Below, piece by piece: positions 16,783 through 24,723 of a stretch of DNA of 64,000 bases (positions within the stretch are counted from its first letter, which is position 1; each line of letters starts with the position of its first letter). The position numbers and the translations under genes were made by a program. The DNA comes from Bradyrhizobium sp. DOA9 (GTDB lineage Bacteria > Pseudomonadota > Alphaproteobacteria > Rhizobiales > Xanthobacteraceae). The notes beneath the pieces were generated by a model. The model saw only the letters and a list, made by a program, of their open reading frames with translations, did no database searches and was not told the origin of the DNA. The stretch is taken from assembly GCF_000617845.2 (NCBI RefSeq), contig NZ_DF820425.1, positions 6,206,741-6,270,740 of the forward strand, read 5' to 3'.

Positions 16783-17540
16783 AGCTCGAGCTGGATGATC
16801 GCGTCGCGCTCGTCACCGGCGCCAGCCGCGGAATCGGGCTCGCGATCGCGACGACGCTCGCTGCGGAAGGCGCCAAGGTTGCACTCGCTGCGCGCGGCGC
16901 AGATGCGCTCGATAGCGCGCAGGCTGCGGTCGGCGGCAGCACGTCGGTCCACGTGGCCGATGTCACCGATCCGACCGCCGCAGCAGGGCTGGTGCACGAG
17001 GTCGAACGGCAATGGGGGCACCTCGACATGCTCGTCTGCAACGTCGGCAGCGGCGCTTCCGTGCCGCCCGGACAGGAAAATGCCGCGGAATGGTCGCGGG
17101 TGATGGACCTCAATCTCTTCGCCACCACCAACATGATCGAGGCCGCACGGCCGCTGATGGCGCGCGGCAGCGGCGACCGGTCCATCGTCTGCATCTCCTC
17201 GATCGCCGGCATGGCGGCGCTGGGCGCCCCCGTCACCTACTATGCCGCGAAGGCGGCGTTGAACGCGGCCGTGCGCGGGCTGGCACGCCCGCTGGCGCTC
17301 GAGGGCATTCGCATCAATGCGGTCGCGCCCGGCAACATCCTCGCCCCCGACGGCACCTGGGCGCGCAAGCTCGCCGAGAGCCGGGCCGCGGTCGAGGACA
17401 TGCTTGCGCGCGAAGTGGCGCTGCGCCGGCTGGGGAAGCCGGAAGAGGTCGCCGACCTCGTCGCATTCCTCGCCTCGCCGCGCGCGGCGTTCATCACCGG
17501 CAGCGTCATGGTCGCCGATGGCGGCCAATTGCGCAGCTGA
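16779..17540 (+). CDS. Short-chain dehydrogenase/reductase (operon member)
   Basis: 253-aa classical SDR. TGASRGIGLAIATTLAAEG (residues 14-32) binds NAD(P), VCNVGS stands where NNAG is usual, ICISSIAGMA holds the catalytic Ser, and YYAAKAALNAAVRGLARPLA is the YxxxK helix. VAPGNILAPDG and SVMVADGGQ complete the fold. ATGA overlap with the TIM-barrel gene upstream, and 13 bases to the next SDR. Oxidoreductase acting on an intermediate of this operon's sugar; direction and substrate not predictable. Confidence 0.85.
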   Translation: MKLELDDRVALVTGASRGIGLAIATTLAAEGAKVALAARGADALDSAQAAVGGSTSVHVADVTDPTAAAGLVHEVERQWGHLDMLVCNVGSGASVPPGQENAAEWSRVMDLNLFATTNMIEAARPLMARGSGDRSIVCISSIAGMAALGAPVTYYAAKAALNAAVRGLARPLALEGIRINAVAPGNILAPDGTWARKLAESRAAVEDMLAREVALRRLGKPEEVADLVAFLASPRAAFITGSVMVADGGQLRS

Positions 17541-17553
17541 ACAGGAGCTCCCG

Positions 17554-18393
17554 ATGCCAAGCCCGTCCTCGCGCTACGACCTGACCGGCCGCACCGCTCT
17601 CGTGACCGGCGCAGGCGGCCTGCTCGGGCGGCAGCATGTCGCCGCGCTCGCCGAGGCCGGCGCGCGTGTCGTCGTCACCGACGTCGGACTTGCCCAGGCC
17701 GAAGCCGCCGTTGCCGCGCTCGAGCAGAACGCGCCGTCCGCCGACCTGATCGCGCTCGCGATCGACGTCACTACACTCGATTCGGTGCGCGCTGCGCACG
17801 AGCAGCTTTCCGGCCGCGGCGTCTCCGTCGACATCCTCGTCAACAACGCAGCGATCGACCCCAAGGTGACCTCCGCACCCGGCGTGATGCATTCCTCCCG
17901 CTTCGAGGCGTTTCCGGTCCCGCAATGGCAGACCGAGATCGCCGTGGGCCTGACCGGCGCGATGCTGTGCGCACAGGTGTTCGGCGGCGCGATGGCGTCG
18001 CGCGGCCGCGGCGTGATCCTCAACATCGCCTCCGATCTCGGCGTGATCGCGCCGGACCAGCGGCTCTACCGCCAGCCGCAGGTGACCCGCGAGGAAGAGC
18101 AGCCGGTGAAGCCGGTGACCTACTCCGTGATCAAGCACGGCTTGATCGGGCTGACGAAATATCTGGCGACGTACTGGGCCGATCGCGGCGTCCGCGTCAA
18201 CGCGATCTCGCCGGGCGGGGTCTTCAACAACCAGGATCCGGCCTTCGTCGAGCGACTGACGCGCCTGATCCCGATGGGCCGCATGGCCGAGGTCGACGAG
18301 TACCGCGCCGCGGTCCAGTTCCTCTGCTCGGATGCGTCGAGCTACATGACCGGGCAGAACCTGGTGATGGATGGCGGGCGAAGCGTGTGGTAG
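17554..18393 (+). CDS. PtmA-like short-chain dehydrogenase
   Basis: 279-aa SDR clearly paralogous to the PtmA at 36603. Both start with an (F/Y)DLTGRTA(L/V)VTG segment, have APDQR(L/I)Y after the catalytic Ser region, share GL(I/T)GLTK(Y/H)LATYWA and end in a MDGGRSVW or VDGGLSAW tail. The cofactor site here is TGAGGLLGRQH and the catalytic helix YSVIKHGLIGL. The chosen ATG has AGGAG seven bases upstream; longer reading frames run into the preceding gene. In Campylobacter PtmA works with PtmF at the entry of the GDP-legionaminate route (established knowledge). Here no PtmF homologue lies in the same operon, so a related but different role is likely. Confidence 0.85.
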   Translation: MPSPSSRYDLTGRTALVTGAGGLLGRQHVAALAEAGARVVVTDVGLAQAEAAVAALEQNAPSADLIALAIDVTTLDSVRAAHEQLSGRGVSVDILVNNAAIDPKVTSAPGVMHSSRFEAFPVPQWQTEIAVGLTGAMLCAQVFGGAMASRGRGVILNIASDLGVIAPDQRLYRQPQVTREEEQPVKPVTYSVIKHGLIGLTKYLATYWADRGVRVNAISPGGVFNNQDPAFVERLTRLIPMGRMAEVDEYRAAVQFLCSDASSYMTGQNLVMDGGRSVW

Positions 18394-18402
18394 CGGCACC
18401 AG

Positions 18403-20364
18403 GTGGATTATCGCCCCGAAATTGACGGCCTTAGAGCGATTGCCGTTCTCTCGGTAATTCTCTTCCACGCTGGACTGACCGCGATTCCGGGCGGTCACCT
18501 CGGCGTCGACATATTCTTCGTCATCAGCGGCTATCTGATCACGTCCATCATCGCCAAGGAGATGGAGGACGGCAGGTTTGAATTTGCAGCCTTTTACGAA
18601 AGGCGTGCCCGGAGAATACTGCCGGCACTCATCGTGGTTCTGCTCGCCTGCATTCCTTTCGTTCTCATCTTCATGCTTCCGCGCGAGGTGACCGAATTCT
18701 CCAAGAGCGTGATCGCGGTATGCGTGTTCGCATCAAACGTCTTTTTCTGGGCGCAAAGTGGCTACTTCGACAGGGCAGCCGAACTGAAGCCGCTGTTGCA
18801 TACTTGGAGCCTCGGCGTCGAGGAGCAGTTCTATTTGGTTTTCCCCATTCTGCTGATGGGCGCCCTGCGATTTGGCCGAAGGCGAGCGGGGATGCTGTTT
18901 GCCGCGATTGCTGTCGCGAGCATTGCCTATGCTCAGTGGGGCCCTCAGACCAGGGAGGACACCTTCTATCTGATACCAAGCCGCCTCTGGGAGTTGCTGG
19001 CTGGCGCTCTTCTGGCCCTGTGGCCGGTGACCAAATTGAGGGCTGAACTGCCCAATGCTGCACTCGACATGTTCGTCATCGTCGGCATCGGATCTATCGG
19101 TTACGGCCTGCTTGACCATGGCGAAATCAGATACCCCGATTTGGGCGCCCTTCCTGCCGTGCTCGGTGCCGGCCTCATCATCGCATTCGCCAGCACGCGG
19201 ACGATCACGGGCAGACTGCTTGGAAGTCGGGTTCCCGTTGCGATCGGGCTAATCAGCTATGGCGCCTATCTATGGCATCAGCCGGTGCTCGTCTTCGCCA
19301 GACTGAGCGGCTTCCAGCGGCCAAGTATCGGCACGGCTCTTGCGCTAACGGCATTTTCTCTTGTGCTTGCCTTCTTGACCTATCGGTTCGTCGAGCAGCC
19401 GGCCCGGAATCGCAAGCGGCTCGGAAGACCGGCGCTGATCGTGCTTACCTCGCTCGGAATGTCCTTCCTGTCCGGTGCCAGCATTTTCGCGATCGCCACG
19501 AACGGCTTCGAAAAGCAAGGCCTCTACTTCAGCAACAACGATACCCGACGCCTGTACGAATTGCTCGAGCGCAATACCGGAGGCGATTTCATGCGCGATA
19601 TGGGCTCGGACGGCGATTGCATGTTCTGGACATCCCAGCTGCAGCCCGCGGAATGGAGCCGGTTCATCGATTGCTCGAAAAGGTTCGGCCCTGCAACCGT
19701 CGTTCTCGGCGATTCCCACGCAATGAACATCTACAATGCGCTGTTCAGGAACAATTATGCCAAGTTCCTCGTCGGCTTGGTTGGTCCCGGATGTCGGCCC
19801 TGGGCCAGAATTCCGGAATGTCCCTATCTATCGTTCGACAAGTTCATGGAGGCTCATCGCGACACCGTCGAGACGGTCATATTGCATTTCTCCGGGTCTC
19901 ACCTCGTGGTCGACGAACACAACCGGCAGGAGCCGGAAGACGTACTGAGATTTGGAGGCAAGTACCACTTCAACGAACGCCCGATCGCCAAGACGATCGA
20001 TTACCTGCAATCCCTGTCCAAAATGACCAAGACAATCTGGCTGGGTCCTTTTGTCGAAGCTAGGATGGACTTCCGCGACTTCGAAAGCATGAAGCGGGTT
20101 GCGCGCGGAGGATTCCACCTCAATCCCCCGACGGTCGACATCTTTTCCGCCCTCGACGAGCACCTTCGCGACAAGATCCGCCTGCAGCGCGGACACTTTC
20201 GCTACATATCCTTCTTCGACGTCATCGATCAGGATGCGCGGGGACTGGTGGACGGCGATTGCCTGATGTACAGAGATTCCGATCATCTCAGTGTCTGCGG
20301 TGAGCGCATCGTCGGGAAGGACCTGAAAGCGCTTCTTCTGAGGGGCACGTCGTCGGAACGGTGA
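18403..20364 (+). CDS. OafA/YrhL-type membrane acyltransferase with C-terminal SGNH domain
   Basis: 653-aa inner-membrane O-acyltransferase. Residues 1-360 are an acyltransferase-3 domain with about ten membrane segments (RPEIDGLRAIAVLSVILFHAG, GGHLGVDIFFVISGYLIT, FYERRARRILPAL, HTWSLGVEEQFYLVFP). Residues about 400-653 are a periplasmic SGNH hydrolase-like domain with GDSH (Ser438) and DSDH (Asp625, His628). Such proteins O-acetylate O-antigen or exopolysaccharide sugars. GTG start is supported by the family N-terminus; the ribosome site is weak. Base composition is less GC-rich than the genes on either side: the 60 bases at 18541-18600 count 30 G+C. Convergent with the gene at 20440. Confidence 0.9.
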   Translation: MDYRPEIDGLRAIAVLSVILFHAGLTAIPGGHLGVDIFFVISGYLITSIIAKEMEDGRFEFAAFYERRARRILPALIVVLLACIPFVLIFMLPREVTEFSKSVIAVCVFASNVFFWAQSGYFDRAAELKPLLHTWSLGVEEQFYLVFPILLMGALRFGRRRAGMLFAAIAVASIAYAQWGPQTREDTFYLIPSRLWELLAGALLALWPVTKLRAELPNAALDMFVIVGIGSIGYGLLDHGEIRYPDLGALPAVLGAGLIIAFASTRTITGRLLGSRVPVAIGLISYGAYLWHQPVLVFARLSGFQRPSIGTALALTAFSLVLAFLTYRFVEQPARNRKRLGRPALIVLTSLGMSFLSGASIFAIATNGFEKQGLYFSNNDTRRLYELLERNTGGDFMRDMGSDGDCMFWTSQLQPAEWSRFIDCSKRFGPATVVLGDSHAMNIYNALFRNNYAKFLVGLVGPGCRPWARIPECPYLSFDKFMEAHRDTVETVILHFSGSHLVVDEHNRQEPEDVLRFGGKYHFNERPIAKTIDYLQSLSKMTKTIWLGPFVEARMDFRDFESMKRVARGGFHLNPPTVDIFSALDEHLRDKIRLQRGHFRYISFFDVIDQDARGLVDGDCLMYRDSDHLSVCGERIVGKDLKALLLRGTSSER

Positions 20365-20439
20365 TCCGAAGGAATTTGCAGCTGGCCGGCTCGTCGGATT
20401 TCGCTTGACCGCTCGGCGGCGGGCGATCCCTCCCCGATC

Positions 20440-21630
20440 TCAGCCGCTGCTGGCTTGGCCTCGTTCCGTTCCTTCCAGCAGCTTTCCAAGCCCTTCGCTG
20501 GCCACGAAGGTGAGACCCGCCAGCCCAGGTATGATCAGCCGCGTCTCGGAAAAGTCCGCGATGAAGAAGACGAGTCCTACATGCACCAGTGCGGCGGGAA
20601 CGACCACTGCGATCGTCCGGGTGAGAGCAAACGTCCTTACGATCGCAATTGCGAGCACAGGACTGGCGATCGCCACCACGAGCTTCATGGTCTGAAGATT
20701 GACGACCAGCTTGCTGAAATCGCCATTGGTGACCAGGAATGACCTATAGTCGGTTCCGGGATGCATCCAGATCAGCGCCTTCGGCACGGCCAGCGAGACA
20801 CCGATCAGCAGCCCGAACACGCTCCATTCTTTCAGTGTTGGCCATCGCCGTTCGAAAGCTGCGAGGCCCAGAAGCGCGAACGCCGACGCAAACACGACGT
20901 CAGTCCGCCCGAAGCTGATGATCAGCCCCGAGATGATCGCGGCGGGATATCGCCGCGACGTCAGCAGAAAGAGCTGCCAGAACAACCCGCCGGCGATGAA
21001 GACGGGACCCATGCGGCCCGGATAGATCGCGATCTGGGTGTAGAACGCAAAGGTCAGCAGGCAGAGCCACGTCGCAGTTGGCGAAAGAAGCAACGTCGCC
21101 AGCGCGAACACCGCAAGAAACGACAGCGAATCGAACAGGTAGTTGACGATGATGTGGGTGTGGTAAGTCGAGCCTCTGGGGGTGCGATCGTCGCCGAAGA
21201 TTTGGACGTAGGCCTCGGTGATCTTGGCAAGCAATGGCCGCATGACGCCTTCGACAGCGTCCATATGGGCAAACTCGCGCTCGTGATCGAGGCTGAACTG
21301 GAGTTGCTCACGCAGCAGGTTGGCTTCATGCGCCGTAATGGACAGCGCAAGGCAGCAACAGACGAGCAGCCCCAGCGTGACCGGATTGAAGAAGCTCCTT
21401 CTGACCTTGAACAGCAGCAGCAGCGGAGCGATGGCGACGGCCACAAAGAAGGCTATTCCGACGTAGCGCAACAAGCCCGGAAGATACCTGTCGGATATGT
21501 TCACCCAATACCAGGCGATGACCATAACGTTCGACACGACCCAGAAGCCGAGCACGAGGCCGAGGGACGGCGTCTTCATGTGCTCGTCGAATTTCAGCAG
21601 GCGGCTGAGACCGCTAGACCAAGACAGCAT
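20440..21630 (-). CDS. Polytopic membrane protein, unknown (GT-C-like)
   Basis: About 396-aa inner-membrane protein with roughly nine to ten hydrophobic segments and no motif I can assign. Features: LGLVLGFWVVSNVMVIAWYW at the first segment, a soluble loop near residues 90-145 (HEANLLREQLQFSLDHEREF; FGDDRTPRGSTYHTH), YPGRMGPVFIAGGLFW in the middle and FSETRLIIPGLAGLTF near the end. The layout resembles GT-C glycosyltransferases or polymerase-like glycan proteins, but this is inference. ATG at 21630 has GGAG upstream; a TTG at 21663 overlapping the preceding stop is the alternative. Last gene of the minus-strand trio 23371-20440. Confidence 0.7.
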   Translation of the reverse strand: MLSWSSGLSRLLKFDEHMKTPSLGLVLGFWVVSNVMVIAWYWVNISDRYLPGLLRYVGIAFFVAVAIAPLLLLFKVRRSFFNPVTLGLLVCCCLALSITAHEANLLREQLQFSLDHEREFAHMDAVEGVMRPLLAKITEAYVQIFGDDRTPRGSTYHTHIIVNYLFDSLSFLAVFALATLLLSPTATWLCLLTFAFYTQIAIYPGRMGPVFIAGGLFWQLFLLTSRRYPAAIISGLIISFGRTDVVFASAFALLGLAAFERRWPTLKEWSVFGLLIGVSLAVPKALIWMHPGTDYRSFLVTNGDFSKLVVNLQTMKLVVAIASPVLAIAIVRTFALTRTIAVVVPAALVHVGLVFFIADFSETRLIIPGLAGLTFVASEGLGKLLEGTERGQASSG

Positions 21631-21659
21631 TGCCCCCGCGCTCCGACCGGTTCCCTTGA

Positions 21660-22583
21660 TCAATGCTGCAGAATGCCCGCGAGATTCATGTGCGCAGGAC
21701 GCGAGTGCTCGATGCCCAGCAGCGTCCGCCGGTTGTCGTTCGTGCGCTGCAAATGCAGGCTGGCGAGCGTAACGCCGGCGCAGGCGGTGACTGTGCTTCC
21801 GCGACCGCTGAACGGCTTGAGGAAGTCGAACACACGAGGGCCGAACATATCCACGACCGACATCTCGCGCGCCCCGAGCGGCGGGATCTCCCCGAAATCC
21901 GCCTCGAGTTCCTCGCCGTCTTCGCGGATCAGCCTCGTCGTCGGCCGCGCCGAATGCGCATATTCGGGATCGGAAGAGTGATTGATCAGCAGCACGCTGC
22001 TGACGATGTCACTGGTCGCAATGATCTTCGGATTGATGCCGGTGAAGCCGACATGGGCCTTGAGCCGGCCCTCGTTCAAGGGCCGGGCAAACGCGCCGGT
22101 GCGGTAGATCGCGACGTTGTCCTGATCGACATAGGTCATGGAATAGCTGGCAGGCGACGATCGGAAGCCGTCCATGCGTCCGCGCGACATCACGGCGATC
22201 ACCAGATAATCGTCCTGCGGCAGCTTGAGCGAGGCGAAAAGACGCGACAGCTCGATCTCGACGGACGAGCCCGGCGCATAGTCACGAGGAAACTCGTAAG
22301 TCGCCCGATACTCGCCGTTGCGCGAGAGTATGTGCAGCTTGAACCTCAGCTTCTTGCTGAAGCCCGAGGCGACCAGGCTGGCGAGTTCGGGAACGAGATC
22401 CTTGACCGTTTCGCGAAAATTCTTGCGCAGGCTGCCGGCGACGAGGCTGCGGAGATACCTGATGTCGATCGGACGATACCAGGCGGGGATCGAGAAACCC
22501 ATGCGCGACTCGACGCCGGCAAACGTCGGGAACATGAATCTGGGCTCGTGGGGCTTCCAGGGACTGGATGGGAAACGAGTCAC
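21660..22583 (-). CDS. Protein of unknown function, tandem paralogue B
   Basis: About 307 aa, soluble, no recognised family. GTG at 22583 is chosen because GAAGG lies 8 bases upstream, 11 bases after the stop of paralogue A; the same frame stays open further upstream but that part is an arginine-rich shadow of paralogue A. The C-terminal two thirds align by eye with paralogue A. Matching pieces are KLHILSRNGEYRATYEFPRD with HVWFFDGAGTPAGYFHREL, SSVLLINHSSD with SGVVLVNSCMA, and TRLIREDGEEL with ARLMALDGTEL. IPPLGAREMSVVDMF likewise matches IAPMGAARIGTLDLF. Predicted mainly beta-strand. Unlike A it carries an N-terminal extension (MGFSIPAWYRPIDIRYLRSL). Function unknown. Confidence 0.75.
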   Translation of the reverse strand: MTRFPSSPWKPHEPRFMFPTFAGVESRMGFSIPAWYRPIDIRYLRSLVAGSLRKNFRETVKDLVPELASLVASGFSKKLRFKLHILSRNGEYRATYEFPRDYAPGSSVEIELSRLFASLKLPQDDYLVIAVMSRGRMDGFRSSPASYSMTYVDQDNVAIYRTGAFARPLNEGRLKAHVGFTGINPKIIATSDIVSSVLLINHSSDPEYAHSARPTTRLIREDGEELEADFGEIPPLGAREMSVVDMFGPRVFDFLKPFSGRGSTVTACAGVTLASLHLQRTNDNRRTLLGIEHSRPAHMNLAGILQH

Positions 22584-22594
22584 GGACGCGGCCT

Positions 22595-23371
22595 TCAAAA
22601 ATGGTGCAAGCTGAACTTGCCGTTGGCAAATTCGTAGTAGCTGAACGGGCTGGCGATGTTGGTGCCTTTGAACTCGAGGGCAAAACCTTCGGCCGCGCCG
22701 ATCAGCCTTCCGGCGTCGGGGAAAAGGTCCAGCGTGCCGATGCGGGCGGCCCCCATGGGCGCGATTTCCGGCAGCGCACGCTGGCCCAATTCGGTTCCGT
22801 CCAGGGCCATGAGCCGGGCCGTTCCGATGGAGACCCCTTCGGACGCCATGCAGGAGTTCACGAGCACCACGCCCGATTCCTTCAGGAAACGCGTGAGATA
22901 GGATTGCATCCAGGCAGAGGTCGGGAATGGTGCCGCGGCGACCGGCTCGCGCTCGTGCGACAATGTCACCGCGCCGTGCTGCGAGAAGTATTGTGCGTAA
23001 TAGCCGGTGGTCACCTTCCGACCGGGACGAAGCTTGGTCTCGTGTTTTGGAACCAGCGCCATCGCCACGGTCCCCGAAACCTGGGGACACAGATCCGAAG
23101 TCTGCAATTGCAGTTGCCCGTTGATGCCGAGTTCCCGGTGGAAATAACCGGCCGGCGTGCCCGCGCCGTCAAAGAACCAGACATGCGCATCCACCTCTGG
23201 ATGGTCCTTCATGAAGACCGAGAAGTAGTTGAACGCGCAGACCTCCGTCGTGACGGTCTCGTCATTGCGCAGGTAGAGCACAGCGGGCGGATAACCTCTG
23301 GCGACGGCCTCGCCAATCAGCAAATCACCGGGCATTCGACAAGACTCGGCGGGAGAGCAGGGGATCAGCAT
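22595..23371 (-). CDS. Protein of unknown function, tandem paralogue A
   Basis: 258 aa, first gene of a three-gene minus-strand unit. No signal peptide and no recognised domain. Readable features are VLYLRNDETVTTEVCAFNYF near residue 32, a beta-rich body, the shared DGTELGQRALPEIAPMGAAR segment near 185, and SPFSYYEFANGKFSLHHF at the end. The gene diverges from the methyltransferase at 23788 across a 416-base gap. ATG at 23371 lacks a clear ribosome site; an internal ATG at 23335 is possible. Together with paralogue B it may form a heteromer acting on glycan, but nothing in the sequence proves a role. Confidence 0.7.
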   Translation of the reverse strand: MLIPCSPAESCRMPGDLLIGEAVARGYPPAVLYLRNDETVTTEVCAFNYFSVFMKDHPEVDAHVWFFDGAGTPAGYFHRELGINGQLQLQTSDLCPQVSGTVAMALVPKHETKLRPGRKVTTGYYAQYFSQHGAVTLSHEREPVAAAPFPTSAWMQSYLTRFLKESGVVLVNSCMASEGVSIGTARLMALDGTELGQRALPEIAPMGAARIGTLDLFPDAGRLIGAAEGFALEFKGTNIASPFSYYEFANGKFSLHHF

Positions 23372-23787
23372 AGACCAAGCCGGCCGGCGGCTTTACCCAA
23401 ATCATACGCGATGTTCTTGGCCCGCATGCTAAAACGTCGGCGCGATTTCAGGGCCTGTTTACGCTGTGCCGACAGGGGAATCAACCTGCAACGGCGCTGC
23501 AGCGGTCGATTCGAAAGAAGGCACTTCGAGCCCCAACACCGCCGTAAGGCTCAAGCCTCGGCGGCCCAAGCCGCCGCGGGACATAAGGGAGCCCCTTGCT
23601 ACCGGAACGAGTGCCGTCGAATCCTTGCATTGCGGCTGCGGCTCTCGTATGACCGAAACTGGCTACGTGACTTGGTACCCGCCTGAAACAGGTCGGAACA
23701 TCGGCCTTTCCTGGACCTACACCGTGCTTCAACGACAATTCGTCAGCATCACTGCGATCACGGCCACCCCAGCGAGGAAATGCTGAC
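23372..23787. other. 416-base intergenic region, structured, no convincing gene
   Basis: Divergent gap between paralogue A (minus) and the methyltransferase (plus). It holds two neighbouring hairpins: AGGCT/AGCCT (23547-23551 with 23554-23558) and CGGCGGC/GCCGCCG (23559-23565 with 23570-23576, loop CCAA). A 106-codon open frame (23466-23786) ends just before the methyltransferase GTG, but its composition is unlike a normal protein and it has no good ribosome site, so it is not called. The promoter for either side is not evident. It may contain the decayed end of a gene. Confidence 0.4.
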
Positions 23788-24672
23788 GTGCGCTGGCAAA
23801 CAAAGGCGCGAGCGTTCTCCCTGTTGTCGAACATCCCGTGGGGCGAAGACCTGCACTACGTCCTGCAGCGTCACATCACACGACGGCTGCCGCGCCCCGA
23901 AAAGCAGGTCAAGTCCATCTACACACTTGCGCAGCGGCTGCTCGGTGTCCACGAGAGGTACAGCCTCCGCCCGTTGCGGGATTCGACTTGCTTCGAATTC
24001 GGCGCCGGGCGCGATCTGATCATTCCGCTCGCCTTCAGTGCACATGGGGCCCGCCGCTTCATCACCCTCGACATCGAGCGCTTGGCCAAGCTGGAGCTGA
24101 TCCGCTCCAATGCAGCCGTCATTTCTCGACTGAGCGGGACCGACCACCCGGACTTGAATTCCCTGGCGGACCTCGAGCGTGCCTGGCGGATCGACTACCG
24201 CGCACCGGCCGATGCCCGGACGACGGACCTGCCGGCCGCTTCGATCGACTGCGCGGTCTCCGTCGAAACGCTCGAGCACATTCCCAGGAGCGACATCGCG
24301 GCAATCTTGAAGGAGCTGCGACGCATCATGCGCCCTGATGGGCTCATCCTCATGCAAATCGACTATGGCGACCACTTCAAGGGCTTCGACCCGTCGATCA
24401 GCTCATTCAACTTCCTGACCTATTCCGACGAGGATTGGGCGCCCTTCCAATCTCGCTTCCAGTACGTCAATCGTTTGCGCCATAGCGAATATCTGCAGCT
24501 GTTCCGAGAGGCCGGCTTTGAACTGCTCTGCGACCAACCAGACCGCCGGCCGCCGGAGCAGCAGATCCTGGAACGATTGGCGCCGCGCTTCAAAAGCTTC
24601 TCCCCAGAGGATCTGTTCACACTCGGCTCCCTGATCGTTGGCCGCCCGGCCGACCCGTCGAAAGGAAATTGA
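23788..24672 (+). CDS. SAM-dependent class I methyltransferase
   Basis: 294-aa Rossmann-fold methyltransferase. Motif I is FEFGAGRDLIIPLAF (residues about 70-84), the acidic end of strand 2 is ITLDIERL (near 95), and motif post-I/IV is SIDCAVSVETLEHIPR (near 155). IMRPDGLILMQIDYGDHF follows near 182. The N-terminal 60 residues carry a basic segment. GTG start. It lies in the low-GC islet between the unknown tandem pair and a large membrane protein, and probably methylates a sugar or lipid-linked intermediate of the locus. Acceptor unknown. Confidence 0.85.
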   Translation: MRWQTKARAFSLLSNIPWGEDLHYVLQRHITRRLPRPEKQVKSIYTLAQRLLGVHERYSLRPLRDSTCFEFGAGRDLIIPLAFSAHGARRFITLDIERLAKLELIRSNAAVISRLSGTDHPDLNSLADLERAWRIDYRAPADARTTDLPAASIDCAVSVETLEHIPRSDIAAILKELRRIMRPDGLILMQIDYGDHFKGFDPSISSFNFLTYSDEDWAPFQSRFQYVNRLRHSEYLQLFREAGFELLCDQPDRRPPEQQILERLAPRFKSFSPEDLFTLGSLIVGRPADPSKGN

Positions 24673-24723
24673 AGATCGCCGATTCTTGGCTGCTTCGCCG
24701 GCACCCACTCTAGAGATCTAGTG

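Noticed and set aside
20761..21981. Plus-strand open frame (406 codons) over the membrane-protein gene at 20440-21630
   Set aside because: Arg/Gln/Asp-rich and without hydrophobic or domain structure; the minus strand gives a normal polytopic membrane protein.
22584..23090. Upstream extension of paralogue B, continuous in frame with it
   Set aside because: The extension is Arg-rich and lies over paralogue A, which reads as a normal protein in another frame. The GTG at 22583 with GAAGG is the better start.
23466..23786. 106-codon plus-strand open frame in the 416-base gap
   Set aside because: No ribosome site, odd composition and no recognisable motif; kept only as part of the gap description.
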